A stretch of 13,428 nucleotides of DNA from Candidatus Gastranaerophilales bacterium HUM_12 (GTDB taxonomy: Bacteria > Cyanobacteriota > Vampirovibrionia > Gastranaerophilales > Gastranaerophilaceae): the NCBI GenBank assembly GCA_002102825.1, contig DABJ01000048.1, positions 1 through 13,428 on the forward strand. Direction: 5' to 3'. Positions 1 to 6,982 of this stretch are shown in pieces (the stretch's first letter is position 1; the number at the start of each line of letters is the position of its first letter). The translations under genes and the position numbers were made by a program. The notes below the pieces were generated by a model that ran no database searches, had not been told where the DNA came from, and was given only the letters and a program-made list of their open reading frames with translations.

Positions 1-265
1 GTTGAGAAATCTGCAATTTTCCCAGTGTTACTGATTACGACACGTACAAAAGTTTTTTAATTTTCGTCAACGAATTACTTGATACGTACAATTGCGAGGA
101 AATGAGTTGGGCAAAATATTAAGTAGTTAATACAGAGTGACGTCGTAATCTTGGACGTATAGTAAAGCTGTTACCTACTCCTAGCCCCTTCCTAATTAGG
201 TAGGGGAAAGTTTATATTTGTTCACTTTTGTTTTAATGGAGGTTTGTTTATTGTAAAATAGTTAT
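1..265 (+). promoter_or_regulatory. Gene-free leader upstream of dnaA with RNA-like pairing
   Basis: I see no convincing gene here. Frame 1 is open from the window edge to TAA at 58-60 (19 codons), which could be the tail of an upstream gene but is short enough to be chance. Two arms pair over a long range: 33-41 (GATTACGAC) with 142-150 (GTCGTAATC), a perfect 9-bp match, and just outside it 24-32 (AGTGTTACT) with 161-169 (AGTAAAGCT), 8 of 9 pairs with one G-T wobble. Inside lies a small hairpin near 60-77 (TTCG/CGAA). Near the end, 185-206 forms a hairpin with one mismatch (CCCCT...AGGGG around CCTAATTAGG). I found no TTATCCACA-type DnaA box and no tmRNA, 6S, SRP or RNase P signature that I recognise. 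It may be a structured RNA, a dnaA leader, or both. Confidence 0.4.
185..206 (+). terminator. Strong hairpin upstream of dnaA, possible terminator
   Basis: This is a near-perfect palindrome: CCCCT, a single T-T mismatch, then CCT-AATT-AGG in the centre. It ends the paired region at 24-169 and lies 60 nt before the dnaA start. Only a broken T-rich stretch (AAAGTTTATATTTG) follows, so a factor-independent terminator is possible but not clear. It could instead be a leader hairpin of the dnaA message, or a protein-binding palindrome. Confidence 0.35.
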
Positions 266-1690
266 ATGGATATTAATGCGGTTAAAGAGGTTTGGTGTAA
301 AGTTAAAGATGAGTTGGAAAAGACTCTTCCTGAACATATTTTTTATACTTGGATTACCCCGTTGGAAGCGGTTGATTATGAGAATTCTACTCTTGTTCTG
401 CTATCTCCACATCCAATGGCTGTTGATATTTTGAAGAAAAATTGGACAGATAAAATCAAGGCTTCTGTGAAAAAAGTTCTTGGTTTTGATGCTACTTTTT
501 CGCTTTCTTATGATTCTGAATTTGCTAACAAGTACATCAAAGCTAGAAAAAAAGAGCTATCAAAGAGGGTTGCAGGTCAAACAGAAGAAGAACGTCAAAC
601 TGAAGATGCTAAAGTTTCTCTTGCTCAAATGCAATCCAGTGCTAACTTGAATTTAAATTTGAAGTTCGAAAATTTTGTTGTGGGTGAGAATTCAAAATTT
701 GCCTATAATGCTGCTTTTTCTGTTGCGAATAATCCGTCTAGAAAGTTTAATCCGTTGTTTATTTATGGTCAATCCGGTTTAGGCAAAACTCACTTGATGC
801 AAGCAATTGGTCATTTTATAATTTTCAACAAACCGGAATTGAGAGTTCGTTATATTCGTATGGAAGATTATTTTAACGAATGGGTTCGATGTTTTCAGTA
901 TAACGATATGCCAAATGGCAAAAAGAAAAAAGTTTGTAACAATTCTCAAATGCGGAAATTTCATCAAAAATTCCAAAATGTAGATGTTTTGTTGATGGAC
1001 GATATTCAATTTATTGAATCTAAAATGAAAACGATGGAAGATTTTTTCTCAACCTTTGAGGCTCTTTATACAAATAATAAACAAATTGTTATCGCATCAG
1101 ATAGGCTTCCTGGGGATATTCCAAAGCTTGACAACCGTTTGAGAACTCGTTTTGAAATGGGTTTGGTTGTGGATATTGTTCCGCCAGATTATGAAACTCG
1201 TTTTGAAATTGTTAAGGCTTATTCTAAAGAGTTGGAAGTCGAAGCAGATGTTGATGTTTTTGCATACATTGCAGAAAATTTTGTAAATAATGTTCGAGAA
1301 TTGAAAGGAGCATTTAACAAGGTTAGTGCTTATGCAGAGTTTACTGGTGTTGGTGTGACTCTTGCTTTGGCTAAAAAGGCTTTAAATTGTGAGGCAAAGA
1401 AAAAAGAAATTACAATTCAAGATGTGGCTCAAAAAGTTTCTGATTATTTCAATTTGACTGTCAAAGATTTGAAGAGTACTGCCCGTCAGCAAAAAATTGC
1501 GCAAGCTCGTCATATTGCGGTGTATTTGTCTCGTGAAGTTTTGCAGATGAGTTATGAGGCAATAGGTGATTATTTCTGCAAAAAACATACGACAATTATG
1601 TATTCTTGCGATTTGGTTGAAGATAAGTTGAAAACCGATTCAGAGTTGCAGGAAAAAGTTGAAGAGATTAAGGCATCTTTAAGGGGTTAA
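266..1690 (+). CDS. dnaA: Chromosomal replication initiator protein DnaA
   Basis: DnaA is the AAA+ ATPase that binds and melts the replication origin. All four domains are visible: domain I (about residues 1-85), a linker (86-128), the AAA+ domain with Walker A GQSGLGKT at 168 and Walker B LLMDD around 242-246, the sensor/arginine-finger region LRTRFEMG, and the DNA-binding domain IV from about 375. The length, 474 residues, is normal. Two oddities: a basic insertion of about 14 residues (near 211-225, with KKKK) in the initiator-specific region between the Walker motifs, and a recognition loop CKK-HTTI (438-444) where the family has GGRD-HTTV, so one residue is missing and the contact Asp is Lys. 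The ATG is fixed by an in-frame TAA at 254-256. The only Shine-Dalgarno-like GGAGG (239-243) is 22 nt away, too far for normal use. ruvA, not dnaN, follows. Confidence 0.96.
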   Translation: MDINAVKEVWCKVKDELEKTLPEHIFYTWITPLEAVDYENSTLVLLSPHPMAVDILKKNWTDKIKASVKKVLGFDATFSLSYDSEFANKYIKARKKELSKRVAGQTEEERQTEDAKVSLAQMQSSANLNLNLKFENFVVGENSKFAYNAAFSVANNPSRKFNPLFIYGQSGLGKTHLMQAIGHFIIFNKPELRVRYIRMEDYFNEWVRCFQYNDMPNGKKKKVCNNSQMRKFHQKFQNVDVLLMDDIQFIESKMKTMEDFFSTFEALYTNNKQIVIASDRLPGDIPKLDNRLRTRFEMGLVVDIVPPDYETRFEIVKAYSKELEVEADVDVFAYIAENFVNNVRELKGAFNKVSAYAEFTGVGVTLALAKKALNCEAKKKEITIQDVAQKVSDYFNLTVKDLKSTARQQKIAQARHIAVYLSREVLQMSYEAIGDYFCKKHTTIMYSCDLVEDKLKTDSELQEKVEEIKASLRG

Positions 1691-1696
1691 TTTAGA

Positions 1697-2323
1697 ATGT
1701 ACGATTATATAAACGGAAAATTTTCTTACAAAAATTCCAGTGCAAAGGGTAATTTCGCTACTGTTGAAACCGGTGGTGGGGTAGGTTATTTGTTTGAAAT
1801 TATGGCTAGAGATTATGCAAATTTGCCAGAAGTTGGCGAAAATTTGAAGATGTTTAGTGTGCTTATTCATAGAGAAGACAAGATGTCATTATGCGGATTT
1901 TTAAAAAGAGAAGACCGAGATATTTTTAATATTCTTACTTCTGTTTCCGGTGTTGGATCAAAAATGGCTTTGACATTGTTGGATTCTTTTGAAGTTTCTG
2001 ATTTGGTAGGTTTTGTGCTTGATGAAAATCACAGGGAGTTAACAAGGGCAAAAGGTGTTGGACCAAAATTGGCTCAAAAAATTATTCTTGAGTTGAAAGA
2101 CAAATTAACTTCTTATAAAGGGGAAAATGTTACAACAACTTCATCAAGTGGTGTAACGGTTCCGAAATCTCAGAATATTGAAGATGCTCAAATGGTATTA
2201 TTATCTTTGGGGTATGAGAAAGATGAGGTGGCAACTGCATTAACGAAATCTGTTGCGAAATTATCAAAAGATGCTCCTGCAGAGGATATTTTGAAAGACT
2301 CCTTGCGAATTCTTTCATTGTAA
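1697..2323 (+). CDS. ruvA: Holliday junction DNA helicase subunit RuvA
   Basis: RuvA forms the tetramer that binds four-way DNA junctions and loads the RuvB motor during recombination repair. The 208-residue protein has the N-terminal OB fold (about 1-65), two helix-hairpin-helix motifs (SGVGSK near 84-89 and KGVGPK near 119-124, followed by the typical LAQKIILELKDKL), a variable Thr/Ser-rich linker (about 144-157), and the C-terminal three-helix domain that contacts RuvB. The start ATG has an AAGGGG ribosome site at 1681-1686, which lies inside the end of dnaA. With a 6-nt gap the two genes are almost certainly co-transcribed and possibly translationally coupled. ruvB and ruvC are not in the window. 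Confidence 0.94.
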   Translation: MYDYINGKFSYKNSSAKGNFATVETGGGVGYLFEIMARDYANLPEVGENLKMFSVLIHREDKMSLCGFLKREDRDIFNILTSVSGVGSKMALTLLDSFEVSDLVGFVLDENHRELTRAKGVGPKLAQKIILELKDKLTSYKGENVTTTSSSGVTVPKSQNIEDAQMVLLSLGYEKDEVATALTKSVAKLSKDAPAEDILKDSLRILSL

Positions 2324-2373
2324 GATACTGGCAATTTTTAAACCTATTGTAGCCATTTTATTTGCGAAGAAAT
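2324..2373 (+). terminator. Weak possible terminator after ruvA
   Basis: The sequence TGG-CAAT at 2329-2335 can pair with ATTG...CCA at 2346-2356, leaving a TAG bulge, and is followed by TTTTATTT. This fits the end of the dnaA-ruvA unit, since a -10-like box for miaB follows. The stem is short and bulged, so this is only a candidate. Confidence 0.3.
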
Positions 2374-2381
2374 CTTGTTTG

Positions 2382-2387
2382 TATAAT
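2382..2387 (+). promoter_or_regulatory. Candidate -10 box for miaB
   Basis: A perfect TATAAT sits 40 nt before the miaB ATG. The only recognisable -35 is poor: TTATTT at 18-bp spacing, or TTGCGA at 14 bp, which is too close. Transcription would start near 2394 and give a leader of about 33 nt including the ribosome site. Confidence 0.4.
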
Positions 2388-2426
2388 AATTAAAATCAGT
2401 TGAATTTATTACAAAAAGGGAAGATT

Positions 2427-3752
2427 ATGAAAAAAGTTTATATAGAAACTATGGGTTGTCAGATGAACAAATCCGATACCGAAAGAATGTTTGGTATGCT
2501 TTCAAATTTTGGTTATGAGGAAACTGATACCCCAAAAGAAGCCGATTTGCTTATGGTTAACACTTGTTCTATTCGACAACTCAGCGAAGACAAGGCTTTT
2601 AGCCTTATTGGGACTTGGGGCAAGTGGAAGAAAACAAGACCGGAATTGAAAATTGGTTTTTGTGGTTGCGTTGCACAACAAAAAGCGGAAGAAATTTTTA
2701 AACGTGCTCGCTATGTTGATTTTGTTTTAGGAACCCATAAAATTTATTCTCTTCCGGATATTATCAAAAAGATTAACAACGGTGAAAAGGTTTGTGAATG
2801 CGAAGAAACTAATGCAACCGAAGATGACAAGGCTGTAAAATATGAAATTGACAGAGTTAAATCTGTCAATGCGTGGATTCCAATCACTGAGGGTTGTAAT
2901 AATTTTTGTACATATTGTATTGTTCCTTATACAAGAGGGCGTGAACGTTCAAGGCTTCCGGAAACTATTTTGAAAGAGGTTAAAGATGCTCTTAATTCAG
3001 GTTTTAAGGAAATTACTTTGTTAGGGCAAAATGTTGATAGCTATGGCAAAGATTTTAATGATAAAAATTATCGACTAGCCGATTTACTTCGTGATGTTAA
3101 TGCTATTGATGGTAAGTTTAGAATTCGTTTTGTAACTTCTTATCCAACAGACATTACAGATGAATTGATTAAAACAACCTTTGAACTTGATAAAGTTTGT
3201 GAATATTTTCACATTCCAATGCAATCAGGCAGTAGTGAAGTTTTGAAAAAAATGAATCGTCGTTATGATAGAGAAACTTATTTCAGAATTGCAAATAAAG
3301 TTAGAGAAATGGTTCCAGATGTAACTATTACAAGTGATTTTATTGCAGGTTTTCCAGGGGAAACAGAAGAGCAGTTTGTTGAAACTCTTACGGCTATGGA
3401 AGAGTTAGGTTTGGATTATTCAAATACTGCTGCATATTCTCCAAGGGAAAAAACTGTTGCTGCTAAATGGATTGATAAATTTATTGATGAAGATACAAAA
3501 TTTGAACGTTTAGCCAGATTGAATGAACAAAATAGAAAATGTTGTCTTGCTTCAAATCAAAAATTTCTAGGAAGAGAAATGGAAGTTTTGATTGAAAGTT
3601 TTGAAAATCATAAAGGTTCAAATGTGATAACAGGAAGAACAAGAAATAACAAGATTGTCCATATTCCTTATGACAAGGATTTGACCGGTGAATTTGTGAA
3701 TGTAAAAATCACGGGTGTAAAAACATGGTATTTAAAAGGCGAAATGATTTAA
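2427..3752 (+). CDS. miaB: tRNA-2-methylthio-N6-dimethylallyladenosine synthase MiaB
   Basis: MiaB is a radical-SAM methylthiotransferase that adds a methylthio group at C2 of isopentenyl-adenosine 37 in tRNAs reading U-starting codons. Residues from this start: the N-terminal domain with iron-sulfur cysteines C11 (ETMGCQMN), C47 (VNTCSIR) and C81 (GCVAQQ); the radical-SAM cluster CxxxCxxC at C157, C161, C164 (EGCNNFCTYCIVPYTRGRE); and a C-terminal TRAM domain (about 375-441). The Q-M-N and GCVAQQ wording fits MiaB better than its paralogues RimO or MtaB. I chose ATG 2427, with ribosome site AGGGAAG at 2417-2423, over an upstream in-frame TTG at 2400, which has no such site. The product is 441 residues, normal for the family. 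The last 28 nt overlap the next gene. The partner miaA is not in the window. Confidence 0.95.
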   Translation: MKKVYIETMGCQMNKSDTERMFGMLSNFGYEETDTPKEADLLMVNTCSIRQLSEDKAFSLIGTWGKWKKTRPELKIGFCGCVAQQKAEEIFKRARYVDFVLGTHKIYSLPDIIKKINNGEKVCECEETNATEDDKAVKYEIDRVKSVNAWIPITEGCNNFCTYCIVPYTRGRERSRLPETILKEVKDALNSGFKEITLLGQNVDSYGKDFNDKNYRLADLLRDVNAIDGKFRIRFVTSYPTDITDELIKTTFELDKVCEYFHIPMQSGSSEVLKKMNRRYDRETYFRIANKVREMVPDVTITSDFIAGFPGETEEQFVETLTAMEELGLDYSNTAAYSPREKTVAAKWIDKFIDEDTKFERLARLNEQNRKCCLASNQKFLGREMEVLIESFENHKGSNVITGRTRNNKIVHIPYDKDLTGEFVNVKITGVKTWYLKGEMI

Positions 3753-4609
3753 TTTCTAAATTCAAAAGTATAATTGTTGCAGGTTTTGCTGGATTAATTC
3801 TTGTTATGCCTGTTTCAGTTTGTGCAAAACCAAATTATTCTTATACTTTTCCAAGTCAAATTGCTCAAAATAGCAAACAAAAACTTAATGCTGTTGATGA
3901 ATCAGATGAAGTTTTAAAAGGTTCTGTGTCTGTTGATATTAAACCTTATTATGACAATTGGACTTCGTCACAAGCTTTTAATACGATAAACCATATTGGA
4001 ACAAAACTTGTTTCAAATAGCGGAATAGATAAGAAAATTTATTTTGTTGTTGTAGAAGACAAAGATGCAAATGCTTCTACTGATGTAAATAATAAAATTG
4101 AGGTAAATACAGGGTTATTAAAATATGTAGAAACTGAAGATGAATTAGCTTTTGCAATTGGGCACGAAATCGGGCATGTTTCAAAAACTCACGTAAAGAA
4201 AAGTATTGCAAGAAAAACTGCTTTAGCGGTAACTGGTGTAACCGGAACTGCATTGTCTGTATTGGGGGTTATTAGCGATTCTTCAAAAATGACAAAAGCC
4301 GGAGCTATATTAACTGGAGGAACTGTTTTAGGAGGAGTTGCGAATAAAAAATTATCTCGAGGTCAAGAAACTACAGCGGATAAGGCGAGTATTGATTACC
4401 TTGTAAATGCGGGTTATAATCCTTTAGCTTCAATTTCATTGTTGAATAAAATTTCCGGAAATTATTTTGACTTTTTCTCAGATCACCCTTCTGGAGAGAA
4501 AAGAATTAAACGAGCATATAAATATATTCAGGCAAAATATCCTCAATATATAGAAAATGGTTACAATACAACATCTTACAAAAGAGCAATGCAATTTGTT
4601 ACAAAGTAG
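3725..4609 (+). CDS. Exported M48-family zinc metalloprotease
   Basis: This looks like a secreted or membrane-anchored M48 peptidase of the BepA/YfgC/LoiP type, which handles misfolded envelope proteins. What is visible: a signal peptide with basic start (KRR) and hydrophobic core (about 15-33) ending VCA-K, which fits signal peptidase I; the lipobox-like VSVC is a poor match. The zinc motif is HEIGH at 147-151, the third ligand E215 lies in ETTAD, and SDHP at 252-255 is typical of the family. Residues 164-208 between the zinc motifs are rich in Gly, Ala, Thr and Val and could form a membrane-facing hairpin. There is no TPR domain after the protease, unlike BepA. The start lies inside miaB (28-nt overlap) with only a weak ribosome site, so translation is probably coupled to miaB. 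The 3' end overlaps a convergent gene by 11 nt. Confidence 0.88.
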   Translation: MVFKRRNDLISKFKSIIVAGFAGLILVMPVSVCAKPNYSYTFPSQIAQNSKQKLNAVDESDEVLKGSVSVDIKPYYDNWTSSQAFNTINHIGTKLVSNSGIDKKIYFVVVEDKDANASTDVNNKIEVNTGLLKYVETEDELAFAIGHEIGHVSKTHVKKSIARKTALAVTGVTGTALSVLGVISDSSKMTKAGAILTGGTVLGGVANKKLSRGQETTADKASIDYLVNAGYNPLASISLLNKISGNYFDFFSDHPSGEKRIKRAYKYIQAKYPQYIENGYNTTSYKRAMQFVTK

Positions 4610-5969
4610 ATTTAATTTTTTCTATTTTGTCTTGCGAGTCGCTTTCCATATAAATTCTCAAAAGAGGTTCTGTTCCTGATGGACGAACAAGAATCCAAGT
4701 TTTACCGTCTTCTAAGTATAGTTTAACTCCGTCTTTGAAATTTTTTTTAGAAATTTTTTGTCCGATTATTTCGTTCAGATTTGAAAATTTTTCAAGTACT
4801 GGTTTAATTTCAGATGTGTCATGTAATTTTTTGTCAACTCTTGTGTTGTAGAATTTACAACCAACAAATTTTGCTAAATCATTTTGCATTTGGACAAGTG
4901 ATTTATGTTCATAAGCCATAGCTTCAAGGACTAACAAATTTGCTAAGATACCATCTTTTTCCGGTATGTGTCCTTGAATACTTAAACCTCCGGATTCTTC
5001 TCCTGCAATGATTGGGTTGTATTTTCTCATCGCAGCTCCAACATGTTTAAATCCGACAGGTGTTTCAATAACTTCTACACCAAGTTTTTCTGCAACGATA
5101 TTTAACATCAAGCTTGCACCAACTGTTTTAACAAGTGGTCCGATATAATTTTTGTGTTTTTTTAAGTGGAATAACAAGATTGCGATAATTTCGTTTGGAG
5201 TAACATATTCCCCTGATTCATTTATAACTCCGAATCTATCAGAATCACCATCATTGGCAAATCCGACATAATCTTTGTGAGTTTTAATATATTCAATAAG
5301 TTCTCCCAAGTATTGAGGTTTTGGTTCAGGCATGCCACCACCAAAATTTGGATCGTGGAACATGTGAATGCTATCGTATTCAATTCCTTTATCTGACAAT
5401 AATTTGTCAAAATATCCAATACTTGCTGCGTATAATCCGTCAAAAATTATATGTTTTTTTGCGTCTTTTATTGCTTGAAAATCAATAATTTCTTTTATTT
5501 TGTTGAAATAATTATTTGAAAAATCTGTGTAAATTAATTTACCTTTGATATGAGCTTGAAAATCTTTTCCAAAATTAGAAACAATTTCGTCTGTAATTTC
5601 ACTGGTTGCAGGACCTGCATAATCTGGAATAAATTTAATCCCCAAATACTCCGGAGGATTGTGTGATGCTGTGAACATAACGGCACAAGCATCTAAATAT
5701 TTTGCATTGAATGCTAAAACCGGAGTAGGAATAACTTTATCACTATATAAAACTTTGAAACCTAAGTTTTTTAAAATTTCAGCGCATTGCATTGAAAATT
5801 CTTTTGCCATGTTCCTTGGGTCATAACCGACAATAATTGTTTTATAAATTCCATAATTATCAAAAACGTATTTTCCGATTGCCTTAGAAACAATTGCAAC
5901 ATTTTCTTTGTTGAAATCTTTTCCAACAACTGCTCTCCAACCGTCTGTTCCAAATTTTATATTACTCAT
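4599..5969 (-). CDS. Phosphoglucomutase/phosphomannomutase family protein
   Basis: This is an alpha-D-phosphohexomutase that moves phosphate between C1 and C6 of a hexose phosphate, linking glycolytic sugar phosphates to polysaccharide or envelope precursors. All four family motifs are intact: the phosphoserine loop TASHNPP (S102), the magnesium loop DGDSDR (240-245), the sugar-binding loop GEESGG (323-328) and the phosphate loop RPSGTEP (429-435). The length of 456 residues is normal. The N-terminal FGTDGWR and TASHNPPEYLGIKF resemble the bacterial and cyanobacterial PGM/PMM group rather than GlmM, but I cannot tell glucose from mannose specificity. The start has GGGAAAG just upstream (minus strand, about 5974-5980). 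The gene is divergent from pheA and convergent with the M48 gene, overlapping its last 11 nt. Confidence 0.9.
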   Translation of the reverse strand: MSNIKFGTDGWRAVVGKDFNKENVAIVSKAIGKYVFDNYGIYKTIIVGYDPRNMAKEFSMQCAEILKNLGFKVLYSDKVIPTPVLAFNAKYLDACAVMFTASHNPPEYLGIKFIPDYAGPATSEITDEIVSNFGKDFQAHIKGKLIYTDFSNNYFNKIKEIIDFQAIKDAKKHIIFDGLYAASIGYFDKLLSDKGIEYDSIHMFHDPNFGGGMPEPKPQYLGELIEYIKTHKDYVGFANDGDSDRFGVINESGEYVTPNEIIAILLFHLKKHKNYIGPLVKTVGASLMLNIVAEKLGVEVIETPVGFKHVGAAMRKYNPIIAGEESGGLSIQGHIPEKDGILANLLVLEAMAYEHKSLVQMQNDLAKFVGCKFYNTRVDKKLHDTSEIKPVLEKFSNLNEIIGQKISKKNFKDGVKLYLEDGKTWILVRPSGTEPLLRIYMESDSQDKIEKIKSTL

Positions 5970-5996
5970 ACTCTTTCCCTTATTAATTATTTCTGC

Positions 5997-6002
5997 TATA
6001 AT
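5997..6002 (+). promoter_or_regulatory. Extended -10 promoter for pheA
   Basis: The sequence TGC-TATAAT at 5994-6002 is a perfect extended -10 element, which often needs no -35 box. Transcription would start near 6009, giving a leader of about 20 nt that contains the pheA ribosome site GGAG (6017-6020). Confidence 0.6.
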
Positions 6003-6028
6003 TCTAATTGAAATATGGAGTTAAGCAA
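6001..6028 (-). promoter_or_regulatory. Candidate promoter for the phosphohexomutase gene
   Basis: Read on the minus strand, TTGCTT (6028-6023) and TAGAAT (6006-6001) are 16 bp apart and match the sigma-70 consensus in 4 and 5 of 6 positions. The -10 overlaps the pheA -10 by two bases, so the two divergent promoters would compete. Transcription would start near 5994, about 25 nt before the ATG. Confidence 0.4.
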
Positions 6029-6883
6029 ATGTCAACTTTTGAAACAATAAAAAATATTGCATATTTAGAGCCGATGAATTCTTTTTCCGAAATGGCAAAA
6101 GATGAGTTTTGTGCAAAACATAATATATCTTGCTTCTCAACTCCATTAAAGACGATAAAACAAATTGTTGAATACGTTGAAAATAATTCGGATACGTTAG
6201 GAATTTTACCAGCAGAAAATACTTTGGACGGTACAATTAGGGAATCTTTAGACTCTTTAATTATGGCAAAAGATCCAAATATTAGAATTGTTTCTGAGAT
6301 GATCTTGCCTATTGAGTACTGTTTGTTATCCAAGACAACCGAGTTTTACAGTATCACGGGTTTAATTGCAACACCAAGGTTAATTGGTAAATGCCAAGGA
6401 TTTATTCAAAATGAACTTCCTCGAAATTTAAATGTAATAGAAGCTCCATCTATGCTTGAATCCGCTTATGATTTAGCAAATCATAATTTGACTTATGCTT
6501 CTATCGGGAATAAAAAAATTGCAGAAACTTGTAGATTGAATATTTTAAAAGAAAATATTTATGACGATAAAAATAATATGACCAGATATGTTTTGATTGG
6601 TAATTTAGAAACAAAACCTACAGGTAGAGATAAAACGACAATTGCTTTTAGAACAAATCATACTCCGGGGGCTTTGCTTGAGATTTTAAAAGTATTTTTG
6701 GAATATGATATAAATCTTTCATATATTTCTTCCCGTCCATCTAAGATTGAACCGAATGAATATATTTTTATTGTAAATTTTGATGGTCATTTGCGAAATA
6801 CAAATATGTTAAAAGCTATTGATGAGATTCGTCCAAAAACTTCATTTTTTAGATATCTTGGTTCATATAGAATTGCTAATTAA
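6029..6883 (+). CDS. pheA: Prephenate dehydratase (monofunctional)
   Basis: Prephenate dehydratase turns prephenate into phenylpyruvate, the committed step to phenylalanine. The 284-residue protein has the two-lobed catalytic domain (about 8-190), with AYLEPMNSFSEMA, GILPAENTLDGTIRESLD (58-75) and the catalytic Thr-Arg pair in MTRY (T185, R186), and an ACT regulatory domain (about 202-280) with PGALLEIL and SSRPSK, the usual Phe-binding motifs. There is no chorismate mutase domain. The sequence is divergent: the opening AYLGPxGTFSE is AYLEPMNSFSE, the TRF triad is TRY, and the usual HPQAxxQC is TPRLIGKC. I chose ATG 6029, with GGAG at 6017-6020, over an in-frame TTG at 6008 that has no ribosome site and lies at the predicted transcription start. 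Arogenate dehydratase activity cannot be excluded. Confidence 0.88.
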   Translation: MSTFETIKNIAYLEPMNSFSEMAKDEFCAKHNISCFSTPLKTIKQIVEYVENNSDTLGILPAENTLDGTIRESLDSLIMAKDPNIRIVSEMILPIEYCLLSKTTEFYSITGLIATPRLIGKCQGFIQNELPRNLNVIEAPSMLESAYDLANHNLTYASIGNKKIAETCRLNILKENIYDDKNNMTRYVLIGNLETKPTGRDKTTIAFRTNHTPGALLEILKVFLEYDINLSYISSRPSKIEPNEYIFIVNFDGHLRNTNMLKAIDEIRPKTSFFRYLGSYRIAN

Positions 6884-6982
6884 AATATATTTAAAATTAT
6901 TAGCAAAAAATATTTTTACGTGTTTTAATACTTGTGAGTAAAATTAAAGACACGACAATTGTATATCAAAGGACAGTAAAAA

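Noticed and set aside
1..60. C-terminal end of an upstream gene in frame 1
   Set aside because: Only 19 codons are visible and the peptide matches nothing I know; chance is as likely.
1..210. tmRNA, 6S RNA, SRP RNA or RNase P RNA upstream of dnaA
   Set aside because: No tag reading frame or tRNA-like end, no SRP GGAAG/AGCA motif and no complete P4 core. GAGGAAA at 97-103 only weakly recalls RNase P.
1..265. Replication origin next to dnaA
   Set aside because: No TTATCCACA or TTTTCCACA clusters and no clear AT-rich 13-mer array. Changed DnaA specificity could hide boxes, so this is not excluded, only unsupported.
779..1009. Antisense reading frames inside dnaA, pheA, rplC, rpsC and other genes
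   Set aside because: They lie wholly opposite well-recognised genes, have low-complexity composition and no ribosome sites.
2400..2426. TTG 2400 as the miaB start
   Set aside because: No ribosome site before it, whereas ATG 2427 has AGGGAAG and gives the normal MiaB N-terminus.
6008..6028. TTG 6008 as the pheA start
   Set aside because: It lies at the predicted transcription start and its extension contains the ribosome site of ATG 6029.
6884..6982. Promoter or terminator between pheA and the first orphan gene
   Set aside because: The gap is very AT-rich with an AAAAATATTTTT palindrome, but I find no GC stem and only weak -10-like boxes such as TAAAAT without a good -35.
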